56,653 nucleotides of DNA from Acidobacteriota bacterium (GTDB taxonomy: Bacteria > Acidobacteriota > Terriglobia > UBA7540): the NCBI GenBank assembly GCA_021817045.1, contig JAKAWG010000026.1, positions 1 to 56,653 of the forward strand, written 5' to 3'. The position numbers were made by a program, and so were the translations under genes. Position 1 is the stretch's first letter. Every line of letters begins with the position of its first letter. The notes beneath the pieces were generated by a model. That model saw only the letters and a list, made by a program, of their open reading frames with translations, was not told where the DNA came from and ran no database searches. Positions 34,493-43,609 of this stretch are shown piece after piece.

Positions 34493-36552
34493 GTACAACA
34501 ACAGTGGAGCTGGATACATTAGACCAGCTTGGCGCATCCGCCTTCGACGGATATCTCGTACGCAAAGACCTGGTGCGCAAATATGCGCGCCAGTACCCTG
34601 TGCCTACGTACGTGGTGGAATTCCTCCTTGGACGGTATTGCGCAAGCACAGATGCTGAAGAGATTAAGGAAGGCCTCGAAATTGTAGAGAAACAATTGCA
34701 GGACCGTACTGTGCGAACGGGCCAGGAGGAGCTTTTCAAGGCACACGCCAGAGAGAACGGCTCGATCAAATTAATTGACATCCTGAAGGCCCGGCTAGAC
34801 GCGAGGAATGACTGCTACGTTGCGGAGCTGCCCAGCCTCACGCTTCGGGACGTGCGGATTGATGACCAGCTCGTCAAAGACAATGAGCGGATGCTGACGG
34901 ATGGCTTCTATGCTGAAGTGACCCTTTCTTACGACGCAATCGTCGCTCAGCAACAAAACGGCAGGCCATTCAAAATCGATTCGCTGCGCCCAATCCAGAT
35001 GTCAAAATCCGACGCGCTTGATGTCTTGGCTAAGGGGCGCAAGGCATTCACAACCGAACAATGGATTGACCTCCTGATTCGCTCAGTCGGGCTTGAGCCA
35101 GCCGCTCTGAACGAGCGGTCAAAAAAGTTGGCCGTACTGCGCATGGTGCCGTTTGTCGAGCGGAATTACAATTTGGTAGAGCTTGGCCCCAAGGGGACCG
35201 GCAAAAGTCACCTCTTCCAGCAGATTTCGCCTTACGCTCACCTCATCTCTGGCGGCAAAGCGACCGTTGCAAAGATGTTCGTGAATAACGCCACCGGTCA
35301 GCGAGGACTGGTCTGCCAATATGACGTGGTTTGCTTCGATGAGGTTTCCAGGATTTCTTTTGACCAGAAAGACGGCGTAAACATCATGAAGGGCTACATG
35401 GCTTCGGGCCAGTTCAGCCGTGGAAAGGAGAACATCCGCGCGGATGGCAGCATCGTCATGCTCGGAAATCTGGATGCGGACGTGGAGCAGCAGCAGAGGA
35501 TCAGCCATCTGTTAGAGCCGCTCCCACCTGAAATGCGCGATGACACCGCCTTCATGGATCGCCTCCATTCATTTGTGCCAGGCTGGGAACTACCTAAGCT
35601 CAGCCCTCGCGAACACCTGACCGACCATTTTGGCTTGGTGAGCGATTTCTTGAGCGAGTGCTGGAATAAACTCCGAACCGGCAACCGAATTCCGGTCATA
35701 CAAGGACGCGTTTTCCTGGGTGGCGCGTTAAGCGGCCGGGACATTGAGGCGGTAAATAAGACAGTCAACGGTCTTATCAAACTGCTGTACCCTGACCCGC
35801 AAGCCCCAATAGCCGAACAGGACCTCGAATGGATGGTCCGAATGGCTCTTGAGTCGCGCCGCCGAGTCAAAGAGCAGCAAAAGAGGGTATTCAAGAGCGA
35901 ATTCCGTAATACGCATTTCAGCTATACGATGGGCGTCGATGGAACCGAACAATTTGTCTCCACGCCCGAGCTTCACAGTGACGAGGCCATCGCGAGTGAT
36001 CCTCTGCCCGCTGGCCAGGTCTGGGGAGTGAGTCCCGGCACACCCGAAACTGGGCCGGGGCTCTACCGAATCGAGGTTACGTCCGGACCTGGAAGCGGTG
36101 TAAGAATTCTCAATCAGCCTACGCCGCCTCCGTTCCGGGAGAGTGTGAAAGTCGGAGAACAGAATCTTTACGGTCGCGCGAAGGAACTGGTAGGCGACCG
36201 GGACCCGCGCGAACATGAGTTTTCTATTCAAATGCGCGCCATGGATGCCGACAAGACGGGGACTGGGCTCGGCCTGCCGGTTCTGGTTGCCCTGTGCAGC
36301 TCGCTTCTCAGTCGAAACACGCGCGGTGGCACAATTCTTGTGGGGCACCTGAACCTCGGCGGGTCGATTGCACCGACTCCCAACGCCGCGCGCCTGGCGG
36401 AACTGGCCGTGGACAAGCAAGCCCAAACGTTGCTTATGCCCGTTGCAGCTCGCCGCCAATTAAACGATCTGCCCGACGATCTCTGGACCCGCGTCAGTAT
36501 CGAGTTCTATAAGGATGCCCCAGACGCTCTTTTCAAGTCACTGGTGGAGTAA
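34489..36552 (+). CDS. brxL: BREX Lon-like ATPase BrxL
   Basis: 687 residues. The N-terminal region (LDQLGASAFDGYLVRKDL) is BrxL-specific. The AAA+ domain has Walker A GPKGTGKSH (233-241) and Walker B VVCFDEVS. The C-terminal Lon-like domain is recognisable (GLGLPVLVALCSSLL, GGTILVGHLNLGGSI). BrxL forms DNA-binding rings in studied systems and is needed for exclusion of phage in type-1 BREX. Its presence and the gene order make this a type-1-like system. It is the last core gene; no terminator is visible before the DUF2130 remnant. Confidence 0.93.
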   Translation: MSTTTVELDTLDQLGASAFDGYLVRKDLVRKYARQYPVPTYVVEFLLGRYCASTDAEEIKEGLEIVEKQLQDRTVRTGQEELFKAHARENGSIKLIDILKARLDARNDCYVAELPSLTLRDVRIDDQLVKDNERMLTDGFYAEVTLSYDAIVAQQQNGRPFKIDSLRPIQMSKSDALDVLAKGRKAFTTEQWIDLLIRSVGLEPAALNERSKKLAVLRMVPFVERNYNLVELGPKGTGKSHLFQQISPYAHLISGGKATVAKMFVNNATGQRGLVCQYDVVCFDEVSRISFDQKDGVNIMKGYMASGQFSRGKENIRADGSIVMLGNLDADVEQQQRISHLLEPLPPEMRDDTAFMDRLHSFVPGWELPKLSPREHLTDHFGLVSDFLSECWNKLRTGNRIPVIQGRVFLGGALSGRDIEAVNKTVNGLIKLLYPDPQAPIAEQDLEWMVRMALESRRRVKEQQKRVFKSEFRNTHFSYTMGVDGTEQFVSTPELHSDEAIASDPLPAGQVWGVSPGTPETGPGLYRIEVTSGPGSGVRILNQPTPPPFRESVKVGEQNLYGRAKELVGDRDPREHEFSIQMRAMDADKTGTGLGLPVLVALCSSLLSRNTRGGTILVGHLNLGGSIAPTPNAARLAELAVDKQAQTLLMPVAARRQLNDLPDDLWTRVSIEFYKDAPDALFKSLVE

Positions 36553-36565
36553 TCCGGGCATATCC

Positions 36566-36751
36566 ATGAGCAACGAACCAACCATCATCTGCCCGGAGTG
36601 CAAGACGGAAGTCAGGCTAAGCGAATCCCTCACTGCACGCTTGTTCTTTCCCCAAAAGGGGTTATCCGCGGCGGAAGCACCCACGGCGAAACAACGCACC
36701 GACGATCCGCGAGCCCTTGTCAGCGCCAGGGAGGGGCCGATCGTCGACTGA
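36566..36751 (+). pseudogene. N-terminal remnant of a DUF2130-family gene
   Basis: The first 24 codons (MSNEPTIICPECKTEVRLSE...) match the zinc-finger start of DUF2130 proteins, which normally continue ESLAAP and a long coiled coil. Here the similarity ends at ESLTA and the frame runs into unrelated sequence to a stop at 36751. It is a broken gene between brxL and the STAND gene and marks the junction where the following cassette joined the operon. Confidence 0.55.
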
Positions 36752-36771
36752 GGAAGTGGATAGCAGTGCCT

Positions 36772-39700
36772 ATGGATTCAAATCCGGGGAAGCGTTCAAC
36801 CGGAGGGGGCGCGGCCACGCAAGCTGGGCTGAACTTTCAGAACCGTGTGGCAGCATGGGTGGCCGTCCACATTCTTTGTGAACAGGACTGCCAACCCATT
36901 TGGAAACTCTCCGGGGTCCCAACTTTCGTTCGTTGCGAAACCGAAGAGCCTGTGGACGACATCCTGGTGGGCACTTCAACCGATGGCTTTGGATTCCTCC
37001 AAGTCAAGCATTCCTTAAGCCTCTCGAACAAAACGAATTCACCCCTCGCTAACGTAATCAATCAGTTTGTACGCCAATTCTTGGCCAATAGGTTAGCGAA
37101 ACCAGATGCTAGGCCTTGGCAGCGCCCGCTCGATCCAGACCAAGACCGCTTGGTGCTTGTCACCAGTGCGGGAAGCTCTCTCGCAATCCGGAAGCACATC
37201 CCGGCCGTATTGTCCCGACTGCTTCGGCTTGTTCCTGGCCAGACAATCGAAGACGCTGCGCAGAACAGACCGGAAGCGAATGTCATGCGAGCCCTCCTAA
37301 ATCATTCCCGCCTCGCGTGGCGTTCCGCAATCGGGGCTGACCCGGAAGACGCGGACTTGCGCGCACTTCTCTCCCTCTGGAGTACCGAAGTCCTTGACGT
37401 TGACGCCGGAGGCCACTCGGAGATTGAAGCGATCAACTTACTCCGACAGATACTTCGGGATCCCAAGCGAGCCGAAGCCGCTTGGACCTTCCTGGTTGAG
37501 ACGTGCGCCCAATTTGGGCGGACCCATTCCGGTTCGGACCGCCCTGGCTTCCAAAAGCTGTTGTCCGACGCAGGATTCATCCTCAATACCGTCAGAAGCT
37601 ACCGCGAAGACGTCCAGACCCTAAAGGAATACACCGCGAGGACCATCATTGCCCTGGAAGATCTAACGCGCATTCGCGCGGGAGCCATAGACGTTAAAAT
37701 CCGTCGTGCCTCCACCGATGTTCTGATTCAAGCTGCCGAACGTGGATCGCTGTTAGTTGTCGGCGAGCCAGGTGCAGGAAAATCGGGCGCATTGCACGAC
37801 CTCGCCTCCGCTCTCAAGGAGCGGGGCAGAGATGTGGTCTTTTTGGCCGTTGACCGATTAGCCTTCGCTCACGTCACGGGGCTCGCACCTGCACTACCGT
37901 GGCGGCACGAATTGCCAGAGGTGTTGCGCAATTGGACTGGCTGCGAGCCTGGTTTTCTAGTTATAGACGCACTCGACGCGGCACGTGGCGAACTCGAGGC
38001 TGCAGAGATACGGGAAGCAATTTCCTCTGTGATGAAGGACCCCGGTCGCTGGCGCGTAATCGCGTCAATCCGGAAATTTGACCTGCGTTACAGCGAACGA
38101 ATCAAGCAGCTTTTCATCACGACCTCTCCCGTTGAGGCCCCTCCATCGCTGCGGGACACTGAATTCCGCCTGTTAAGACACATCAATGTACCTCACTTAG
38201 CGCCCCATGAACTTGCTGAGATAGGCCGCCAAGCGCCGACTCTTGGTCATGTCATTGGTAATGCGCCGCCCGAGCTTCTGCAGCTCCTTGAGGTTCCCTT
38301 TAACCTACGGCTGGTGGCTGAGTTAATAGCAGAGGGTATGGCACTTCAGGACTTCATTCCGATCACAACCCAGCTTCAACTGCTCGATCGGTACTGGCGC
38401 CATAGGGTCATCGGCGGTGACCGGCGGGGAGACGTTCGCGAATCAATCCTGCGGCGCGCCTGCCAGGAAATGGCCGCCAAACGCGTTCTTCGAGCCGAGA
38501 AGGCAATTATTGCGGACGGCGGCGACGGCAGTGCGATTCACGAGATTCTCAGCGCACATGTTTTGGTCGAATGGCAGCCATCGCCCCTAGTAATACCGGA
38601 CAGATATGTACTTGTTTTTGCTCACCATCTATTGTTCGATTACGCTGCTGCGCGGCTCTTGCTGCGTGGTGCCCCTGAAACTCCAGTCCAACGTCTCGAG
38701 GAAGACCCCGAATTGAGCTTGGTGATTCGACCAAGCATCGCAATGCATTTCCACCACTTGTGGGCTCTCGAACAGGGGCATTGGGAGTATTGGCGCCTAG
38801 TTCTCCGCATCATTCAATCGCCAAAATTGCCTCAGATTGCTAAGCTCATTGGCCCAACTGCAGCCGCAACTTCGGCCCGAAACCTCGACGACGTAGGTAC
38901 GTTATTAAGCTGGCTCTCCTCACAGGAACAAGGTGAACGCACCGGAGCCGAACATATTCTCCAGCATCTTACCGGCGCGCTGCTGGCCGCTTTACCAGAC
39001 ACCAAACTTTTGATGGGTGCCGATGCGGGTCCGTGGTGCGACGTGCTGGAGCACGTGAGTCGTTCCTTCCGACCGTCGACTGCATATTCCGCCCGGTCCC
39101 TCATTGCAGCGATGTGCGAGACCCCAGAGAAGCTGACGAATGCTCAACTGGCGGCCGTTGGAAGTGCCGCGAGGCGCCTTCTAGAATTTGCGTGGCAACA
39201 GGCGTCCCGCGACCCGTGGCTCGTGACTCACGCGCTGTGGGCAGTCTGTAAAACCTTCCGAAGCGATCGCAACGCGTCCGCCATTCTCATTTATGAGGCG
39301 CTGAAGCCAGAGCATCTTCAGGTGCACGGCCCTGAGGAGCTACCCTGGATCGCTCGCGAGGTGGCTCAACTTGCTGGCGTTGATCCAGCTCTCGCCCACG
39401 ACATCTATATCGCCACCTTTCAATTAAACGAGCCTTCTGATGCTGCAATGCCCCTCGGCCCTCCGAGCAGGATCTTTTCACTGACCACAAACAGGCGGCA
39501 AGAAATCCAGGGAGCTCGATATCAACTGGCATCCGCATACCCAACATTCCTCTGGTTGGCGCCGATTCAGGCCGCCGTTACTGCCGTTGAAGTCTATCAG
39601 GCGCACGTGGCGCGGGAGCATCCGTCCGGCCTGAAAGAGGGAACCGACCTTACGTTTCAGTTTGGAGAACACACCGCTCACATCCGAAGAGACTATAGCT

Positions 39701-41784
39701 CGATTTGGGACTCGGAGTTCGCCGATCAGCATTACGAGGCTTGTCAGATCCTAGTCGCCCTTCTCGCACATTTGGAGAGCTTGGCCGTCAGCGACAAGCA
39801 ATTGGGCGCGGTCGACGACCTGTTAAATGTAATTGTGACTCACGCGAACGTTGCCGGCATTTGGCGACGCCTGCTCCGCCTAGGTGCGCGCGCCCCTGAC
39901 ACGCTGGGTATTAGGCTGCTGCCGCTGCTGTCGGCGCGACCCATTCTCACCGAGATTGATACAAGTTACGTAGCGGGTGAACTGCTCAAAGTTATTTTTA
40001 CGAGACTGAGTACCGCCCAACGAGAAGTTATAGAGGAAACGATCCTCGCAATACCGGCCTCTTTTGAGGAGCACGGGAAAGAGTGGGGGGATCAGGCCTT
40101 TCGTCGTTTGCTCGCATGTCTCCCCATGGAAGCCCTTGTAACCGAGAGCGCAAAGTCTGAACTGTTGCGTATGCAGCAGAGCGGCGGAGTGCCCGGCAAC
40201 GAACCTCCGTTTCAGATTGGACCCATGCAGATCGGACAAGTCACGGAAGACCAGATCCTTCGAGCTCGTGGCGTCGCCGTCGAGTCCGAGCCGAACCAGC
40301 ACATTCGGGATCTTGAGGCTCCTGTTGTCGATTTCGCGTCGAAATACCGAAACTCTACCCCATCTGCTAGCGAAGTTCTGGCTATCCACCCGCAACTCAG
40401 GGCTCTTCATGATGCACTTTGTTCTGCCTCGCAACAGGGCGCACATCAGGAGCAGGTGGAATACGCCTGGGGCAACCTCGCGGAGGCCTGCCAGGTTGCA
40501 GCCAGGACCGAGCACCTCGATTGCAGCGACACCCCAGGTGAGTTTCTCCGAACCTGCCTTTTACAGGCGAGTGAGCGTGAGAGCCCGTTACCCGATCCCA
40601 ACATAGACGCCCAGTTTGATGAATGCATTTCGTGGGGTGGGCCGGCCGCGCGAATCTCAGCCGCGCAGGGCCTTGTGCTGCTCGCTCGACATCCCAACTG
40701 TGCCACAGATGAAGTCGTGCACGCCATTGATCGCCTGAGCTGTGATCCTGTCCCGCCTGTCAGGTTCCAGATCGCAACTAGCCTGACGTGCCTCTACAAG
40801 ACAGCGCCGGTGTTGATGTGGCGACTTGTTTCTCAGTTTGTTACCGAAGAATCGAGCCGAGGCGTTCTCTCAGGAATTAGTATCAATACTCTCCCCAGGC
40901 TCGGAGGGGCTCATCCGGATAAGGTCGCGACTCTAGCTGTAACCATCTTTCAGCGTTTCATGAATGACGCTAAGGCGAAAGGACTACTGGCCTCATGCGT
41001 GAACATTTTCGCCGGCCTATATGTGTGGCAGAACCACGGGGTTTGCCGGCGGGCCGTACTCGAATTAGTAGATAGGCCGCTCGCCAACGCCGACCTAATA
41101 CAAACCATCCTGTTCAATTTAAGGCAGCCCCTGACCCACGGCGCAGCTCGCTCACCGCAATCGCATGCCGACGAAATCAGGTACCGCGCTCTGGATTTAG
41201 TGGATCGCGCAGTGACTGCAGTTCGACGTGCCCTGAGTGAAATCGAGGACCGGAATAAAGAGGCTGGACTCACCGTATGGCCGGAGTCAGACCAAGCTGC
41301 CGCGAAGGAACTCGCCATTCTACTAGATCACATTGCCAAGGAAGTCTACTTCGCATCCGGGGCATTCGATCGCAAGAAGAGCCCTCAGCAACCAATTCAA
41401 AGTGCCCTCGGTACTGACGAGCGGGCCAGGTTTTATCTGGAAGCGGGTGAAATTTTGGACCACCTCGCCGATGTAGGCCTACCGAGTGTCGCCCACAGTG
41501 TCCTTGAGACTCTCGAAAGCTTCATTGAGATCGACCCTGCTGGCGTTTTCCTTCGGATTAATCGATTAGTCGGGACCGCCCGGCGCGCAGGCTACCAGTA
41601 TGAATCCCTGGCCGTAGACCGTGTTGTCCGCATAGTTCAACGCTATCTAGCCGAATACCGGACGCTGCTTCAGGAACGCCCAGAATGTCGGCAAGCACTG
41701 GTAGCGATTTTGGATGTCTTCGTTGAAGCTGGCTGGCCCAGCGCTCGCCGACTTACCTACCGATTAGAGGAAATCTTCCGGTGA
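36772..41784 (+). CDS. Giant STAND-type NTPase with N-terminal Cap4-like nuclease domain
   Basis: 1,670 residues from the ATG at 36772 (GTG 36766 is an alternative). Residues 10-110 look like a PD-(D/E)xK nuclease of the Cap4/DUF4297 kind: GLNFQNRVAAW helix, VDDILVG (Asp62, Asp63) and FLQVKHS (Gln77, Lys79). The NTPase has Walker A GEPGAGKS (331-338) and a NACHT/STAND Walker B FLVIDALDA (Asp399, Asp402), then winged-helix-like sequence. The last 1,100 residues are helical repeats suited to ligand sensing. This is the architecture of Avs anti-phage sensors, in which target binding triggers oligomerisation and nuclease activation; the target is unknown. The stop overlaps the next start (GTGA). 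Confidence 0.75.
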   Translation: MDSNPGKRSTGGGAATQAGLNFQNRVAAWVAVHILCEQDCQPIWKLSGVPTFVRCETEEPVDDILVGTSTDGFGFLQVKHSLSLSNKTNSPLANVINQFVRQFLANRLAKPDARPWQRPLDPDQDRLVLVTSAGSSLAIRKHIPAVLSRLLRLVPGQTIEDAAQNRPEANVMRALLNHSRLAWRSAIGADPEDADLRALLSLWSTEVLDVDAGGHSEIEAINLLRQILRDPKRAEAAWTFLVETCAQFGRTHSGSDRPGFQKLLSDAGFILNTVRSYREDVQTLKEYTARTIIALEDLTRIRAGAIDVKIRRASTDVLIQAAERGSLLVVGEPGAGKSGALHDLASALKERGRDVVFLAVDRLAFAHVTGLAPALPWRHELPEVLRNWTGCEPGFLVIDALDAARGELEAAEIREAISSVMKDPGRWRVIASIRKFDLRYSERIKQLFITTSPVEAPPSLRDTEFRLLRHINVPHLAPHELAEIGRQAPTLGHVIGNAPPELLQLLEVPFNLRLVAELIAEGMALQDFIPITTQLQLLDRYWRHRVIGGDRRGDVRESILRRACQEMAAKRVLRAEKAIIADGGDGSAIHEILSAHVLVEWQPSPLVIPDRYVLVFAHHLLFDYAAARLLLRGAPETPVQRLEEDPELSLVIRPSIAMHFHHLWALEQGHWEYWRLVLRIIQSPKLPQIAKLIGPTAAATSARNLDDVGTLLSWLSSQEQGERTGAEHILQHLTGALLAALPDTKLLMGADAGPWCDVLEHVSRSFRPSTAYSARSLIAAMCETPEKLTNAQLAAVGSAARRLLEFAWQQASRDPWLVTHALWAVCKTFRSDRNASAILIYEALKPEHLQVHGPEELPWIAREVAQLAGVDPALAHDIYIATFQLNEPSDAAMPLGPPSRIFSLTTNRRQEIQGARYQLASAYPTFLWLAPIQAAVTAVEVYQAHVAREHPSGLKEGTDLTFQFGEHTAHIRRDYSSIWDSEFADQHYEACQILVALLAHLESLAVSDKQLGAVDDLLNVIVTHANVAGIWRRLLRLGARAPDTLGIRLLPLLSARPILTEIDTSYVAGELLKVIFTRLSTAQREVIEETILAIPASFEEHGKEWGDQAFRRLLACLPMEALVTESAKSELLRMQQSGGVPGNEPPFQIGPMQIGQVTEDQILRARGVAVESEPNQHIRDLEAPVVDFASKYRNSTPSASEVLAIHPQLRALHDALCSASQQGAHQEQVEYAWGNLAEACQVAARTEHLDCSDTPGEFLRTCLLQASERESPLPDPNIDAQFDECISWGGPAARISAAQGLVLLARHPNCATDEVVHAIDRLSCDPVPPVRFQIATSLTCLYKTAPVLMWRLVSQFVTEESSRGVLSGISINTLPRLGGAHPDKVATLAVTIFQRFMNDAKAKGLLASCVNIFAGLYVWQNHGVCRRAVLELVDRPLANADLIQTILFNLRQPLTHGAARSPQSHADEIRYRALDLVDRAVTAVRRALSEIEDRNKEAGLTVWPESDQAAAKELAILLDHIAKEVYFASGAFDRKKSPQQPIQSALGTDERARFYLEAGEILDHLADVGLPSVAHSVLETLESFIEIDPAGVFLRINRLVGTARRAGYQYESLAVDRVVRIVQRYLAEYRTLLQERPECRQALVAILDVFVEAGWPSARRLTYRLEEIFR

Positions 41785-43304
41785 GTCGAGTCCGAAATGC
41801 GGCTGATTTCCTCCACCGATTCCGAAAACTGCACGCTGACTACCACCGGATGTTCGTGCCAGAGATCGCGCAAGTTCGCCAGAAATTTGCTGAGAGTGAT
41901 TTTCCGGAGATCCCGCCACACGTCGACGACTCGCTCGAATTCCACGCGCGTACCTACATAATCAACGCCTTACTCGAAGCCCTCAACTGGCGTTTGAACA
42001 CTGACGCCTCTCATGATCTGCCCAACCTTGTGCCTGAGGTGCCGTTGACGTCGCAGGCGCGAGGCACAAGGCGCTTTCTCGATTATCTTGGTTTTGAGCG
42101 ATACACACACAGGCCACTCTTGGTTGTCGAAGCGAAGCGACCAACCAGTTCTCTCCCAAATGTTTATGTAGGAAAGCGCCTTCGTTCGGAGACACACCTC
42201 CGGCGGGCTGACGCGCCCACTGAAGTCCTGAAACCGACAGAGGTCGCTGGATACCTTGTCCGGGGGCTCTCCGGCGAACGATTGACCGGCGATTGGAACG
42301 CCTGGCTCGGCGACCTCCAAGATTACGTTCGGTCCGTCTATCGTTTTGAAAATGGCTCACTCAGGCGTGCCGTTATCACTAACGGCGACTGGCTGGTTCT
42401 GTTTCTAAACCCGTTCGACGCATTCACTGAGAACGGCACGCGGGATGCGAACCAAATTATCGTATTCAGAGACCGAGCCGAAATCGAGTCCAACCACACA
42501 GATCTTTTCCTCAACCTTGCACATCAGTACGTCGTCCGTTCTGCAGATGCATTGACGCCCGGCGACGTGGCTTTCGCCATATCCGCCGACGCCATTGACA
42601 AGCTCATGCACGGAGTACTGCTGTGTTACTGCGAAACTCCCGCTCCGTTCGAGAGCTTTCCCTCGATAAGCGTGGCGCCCGTTCTGTTCCTGCATTCCCG
42701 CTACGACCCTTGGATTCGCGTTGAAGCGCCTCCGGAGCACTACCTGATCCCCCGGTCAGAGAGAGACCTGGACGGTCACCTCCGAGCGGTGGCGACGGCA
42801 GCCCAATCCTTGCTTCGCGACATTAACCAACGACTTGGCACACAGTTGAAGCCATCGCCACTCACGACCCACTATGAGGAAGGGGATTTATTCGACGGTC
42901 TTCACGGCGTGATCGAGCAACACGAAAACAGATATTTAATTGTTACGGGAGACAAAACGCATTACCTTATGGGTCGCTCGTCGGTCCCTAATTGTCCCCA
43001 TCACGATTGGGTGCGAAGCGCTAGACTAGGATTCGCCGCCACCACCGCTCCAATTATGCGGCCTTCGGTCAGCCCTCGTGCGTTTTTCACGTCAGGGATG
43101 ACTCATCACTGCGCGCATAGGGATGTCATCTCAGCCAAGTCGAATCAAGTTACCCCGGAAGATCGTGCTCGGTATGGCCCACGTAGCGGAGACGCCTTTT
43201 GCGAGATTTGGCCCTTTGATAATCATCTCTGCTGTCGAACCTGTGTTTTTGAGGACGTGTGCACCAAGGCTGAGGTGTTTCGCTTGCCATGTGCTCGTCG
43301 CTAG
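41781..43304 (+). CDS. PD-(D/E)xK domain protein with Cys/His-rich tail, partner of the STAND NTPase
   Basis: 507 residues. The N-terminal helix (SLEFHARTYIINALLEALNWRL) and the motif RRFLDYLGF (Asp101) with LLVVEAKRP (Glu117, Lys119) are those of a type I restriction HsdR-like nuclease domain. No helicase motifs follow. The C-terminal third has Cys/His groups: NCPHHDW near 409, HHCAH near 447 and LCCRTCVFEDVC near 485-496, probably binding zinc or an iron-sulfur cluster. The GTG start overlaps the STAND stop (GTGA), so the two proteins are made together. Function inferred as effector or DNA-recognition subunit; I know no characterised protein with this layout. Confidence 0.65.
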   Translation: MSRVRNAADFLHRFRKLHADYHRMFVPEIAQVRQKFAESDFPEIPPHVDDSLEFHARTYIINALLEALNWRLNTDASHDLPNLVPEVPLTSQARGTRRFLDYLGFERYTHRPLLVVEAKRPTSSLPNVYVGKRLRSETHLRRADAPTEVLKPTEVAGYLVRGLSGERLTGDWNAWLGDLQDYVRSVYRFENGSLRRAVITNGDWLVLFLNPFDAFTENGTRDANQIIVFRDRAEIESNHTDLFLNLAHQYVVRSADALTPGDVAFAISADAIDKLMHGVLLCYCETPAPFESFPSISVAPVLFLHSRYDPWIRVEAPPEHYLIPRSERDLDGHLRAVATAAQSLLRDINQRLGTQLKPSPLTTHYEEGDLFDGLHGVIEQHENRYLIVTGDKTHYLMGRSSVPNCPHHDWVRSARLGFAATTAPIMRPSVSPRAFFTSGMTHHCAHRDVISAKSNQVTPEDRARYGPRSGDAFCEIWPFDNHLCCRTCVFEDVCTKAEVFRLPCARR

Positions 43305-43306
43305 GG

Positions 43307-43534
43307 TCAGGCTTCATGCTCCAAGTAAATCCGAAATCGCCCGTCGCCACAGTCGTGGCTGTAAAACGATCCCAACTCTTCGAAGTCAGTAATGACGCAT
43401 CCCGAAGCGCCGACTTCACGCGCGAATTGCGCACACGTTTCCTGAAAGGAGAAATCCGTTACCGGCGAGACAACTCCGCGTGCACACTCGCGCGCTTCTT
43501 GCCTCGGCGGTCTCTCGCGATACCTGTGATTCAC
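43307..43534 (-). CDS. Small protein of unknown function, convergent with the defence operon
   Basis: 75 residues from a GTG at 43534 with AGGAAA 8 nt upstream. A basic N-terminus is followed by a mixed alpha/beta segment (FSFQETCAQFAREV, VITDFEELGSFY) and a FRIYLEHE end. Its stop is 2 nt from the end of the nuclease-like gene on the other strand, so the two operons converge without room for a terminator. It lies 76 nt downstream of the helicase gene and is probably the last gene of that operon. Confidence 0.5.
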   Translation of the reverse strand: MNHRYRERPPRQEARECARGVVSPVTDFSFQETCAQFAREVGASGCVITDFEELGSFYSHDCGDGRFRIYLEHEA

Positions 43535-43609
43535 GCGTTGCTTTCCTGTCTGCCCCGGCGAGTCTCGCCGTGTCGAAGAGCAATTGTTGTCTTACGGTAG
43601 AGTCCTCCT

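Noticed and set aside
19804..36552. DISARM or type 2/3 BREX (Pgl) assignment
   Set aside because: No DISARM helicase with DUF1998, no pglW kinase, and no brxF or brxHII; presence of BrxB, BrxC, PglX, PglZ and BrxL fits type 1.
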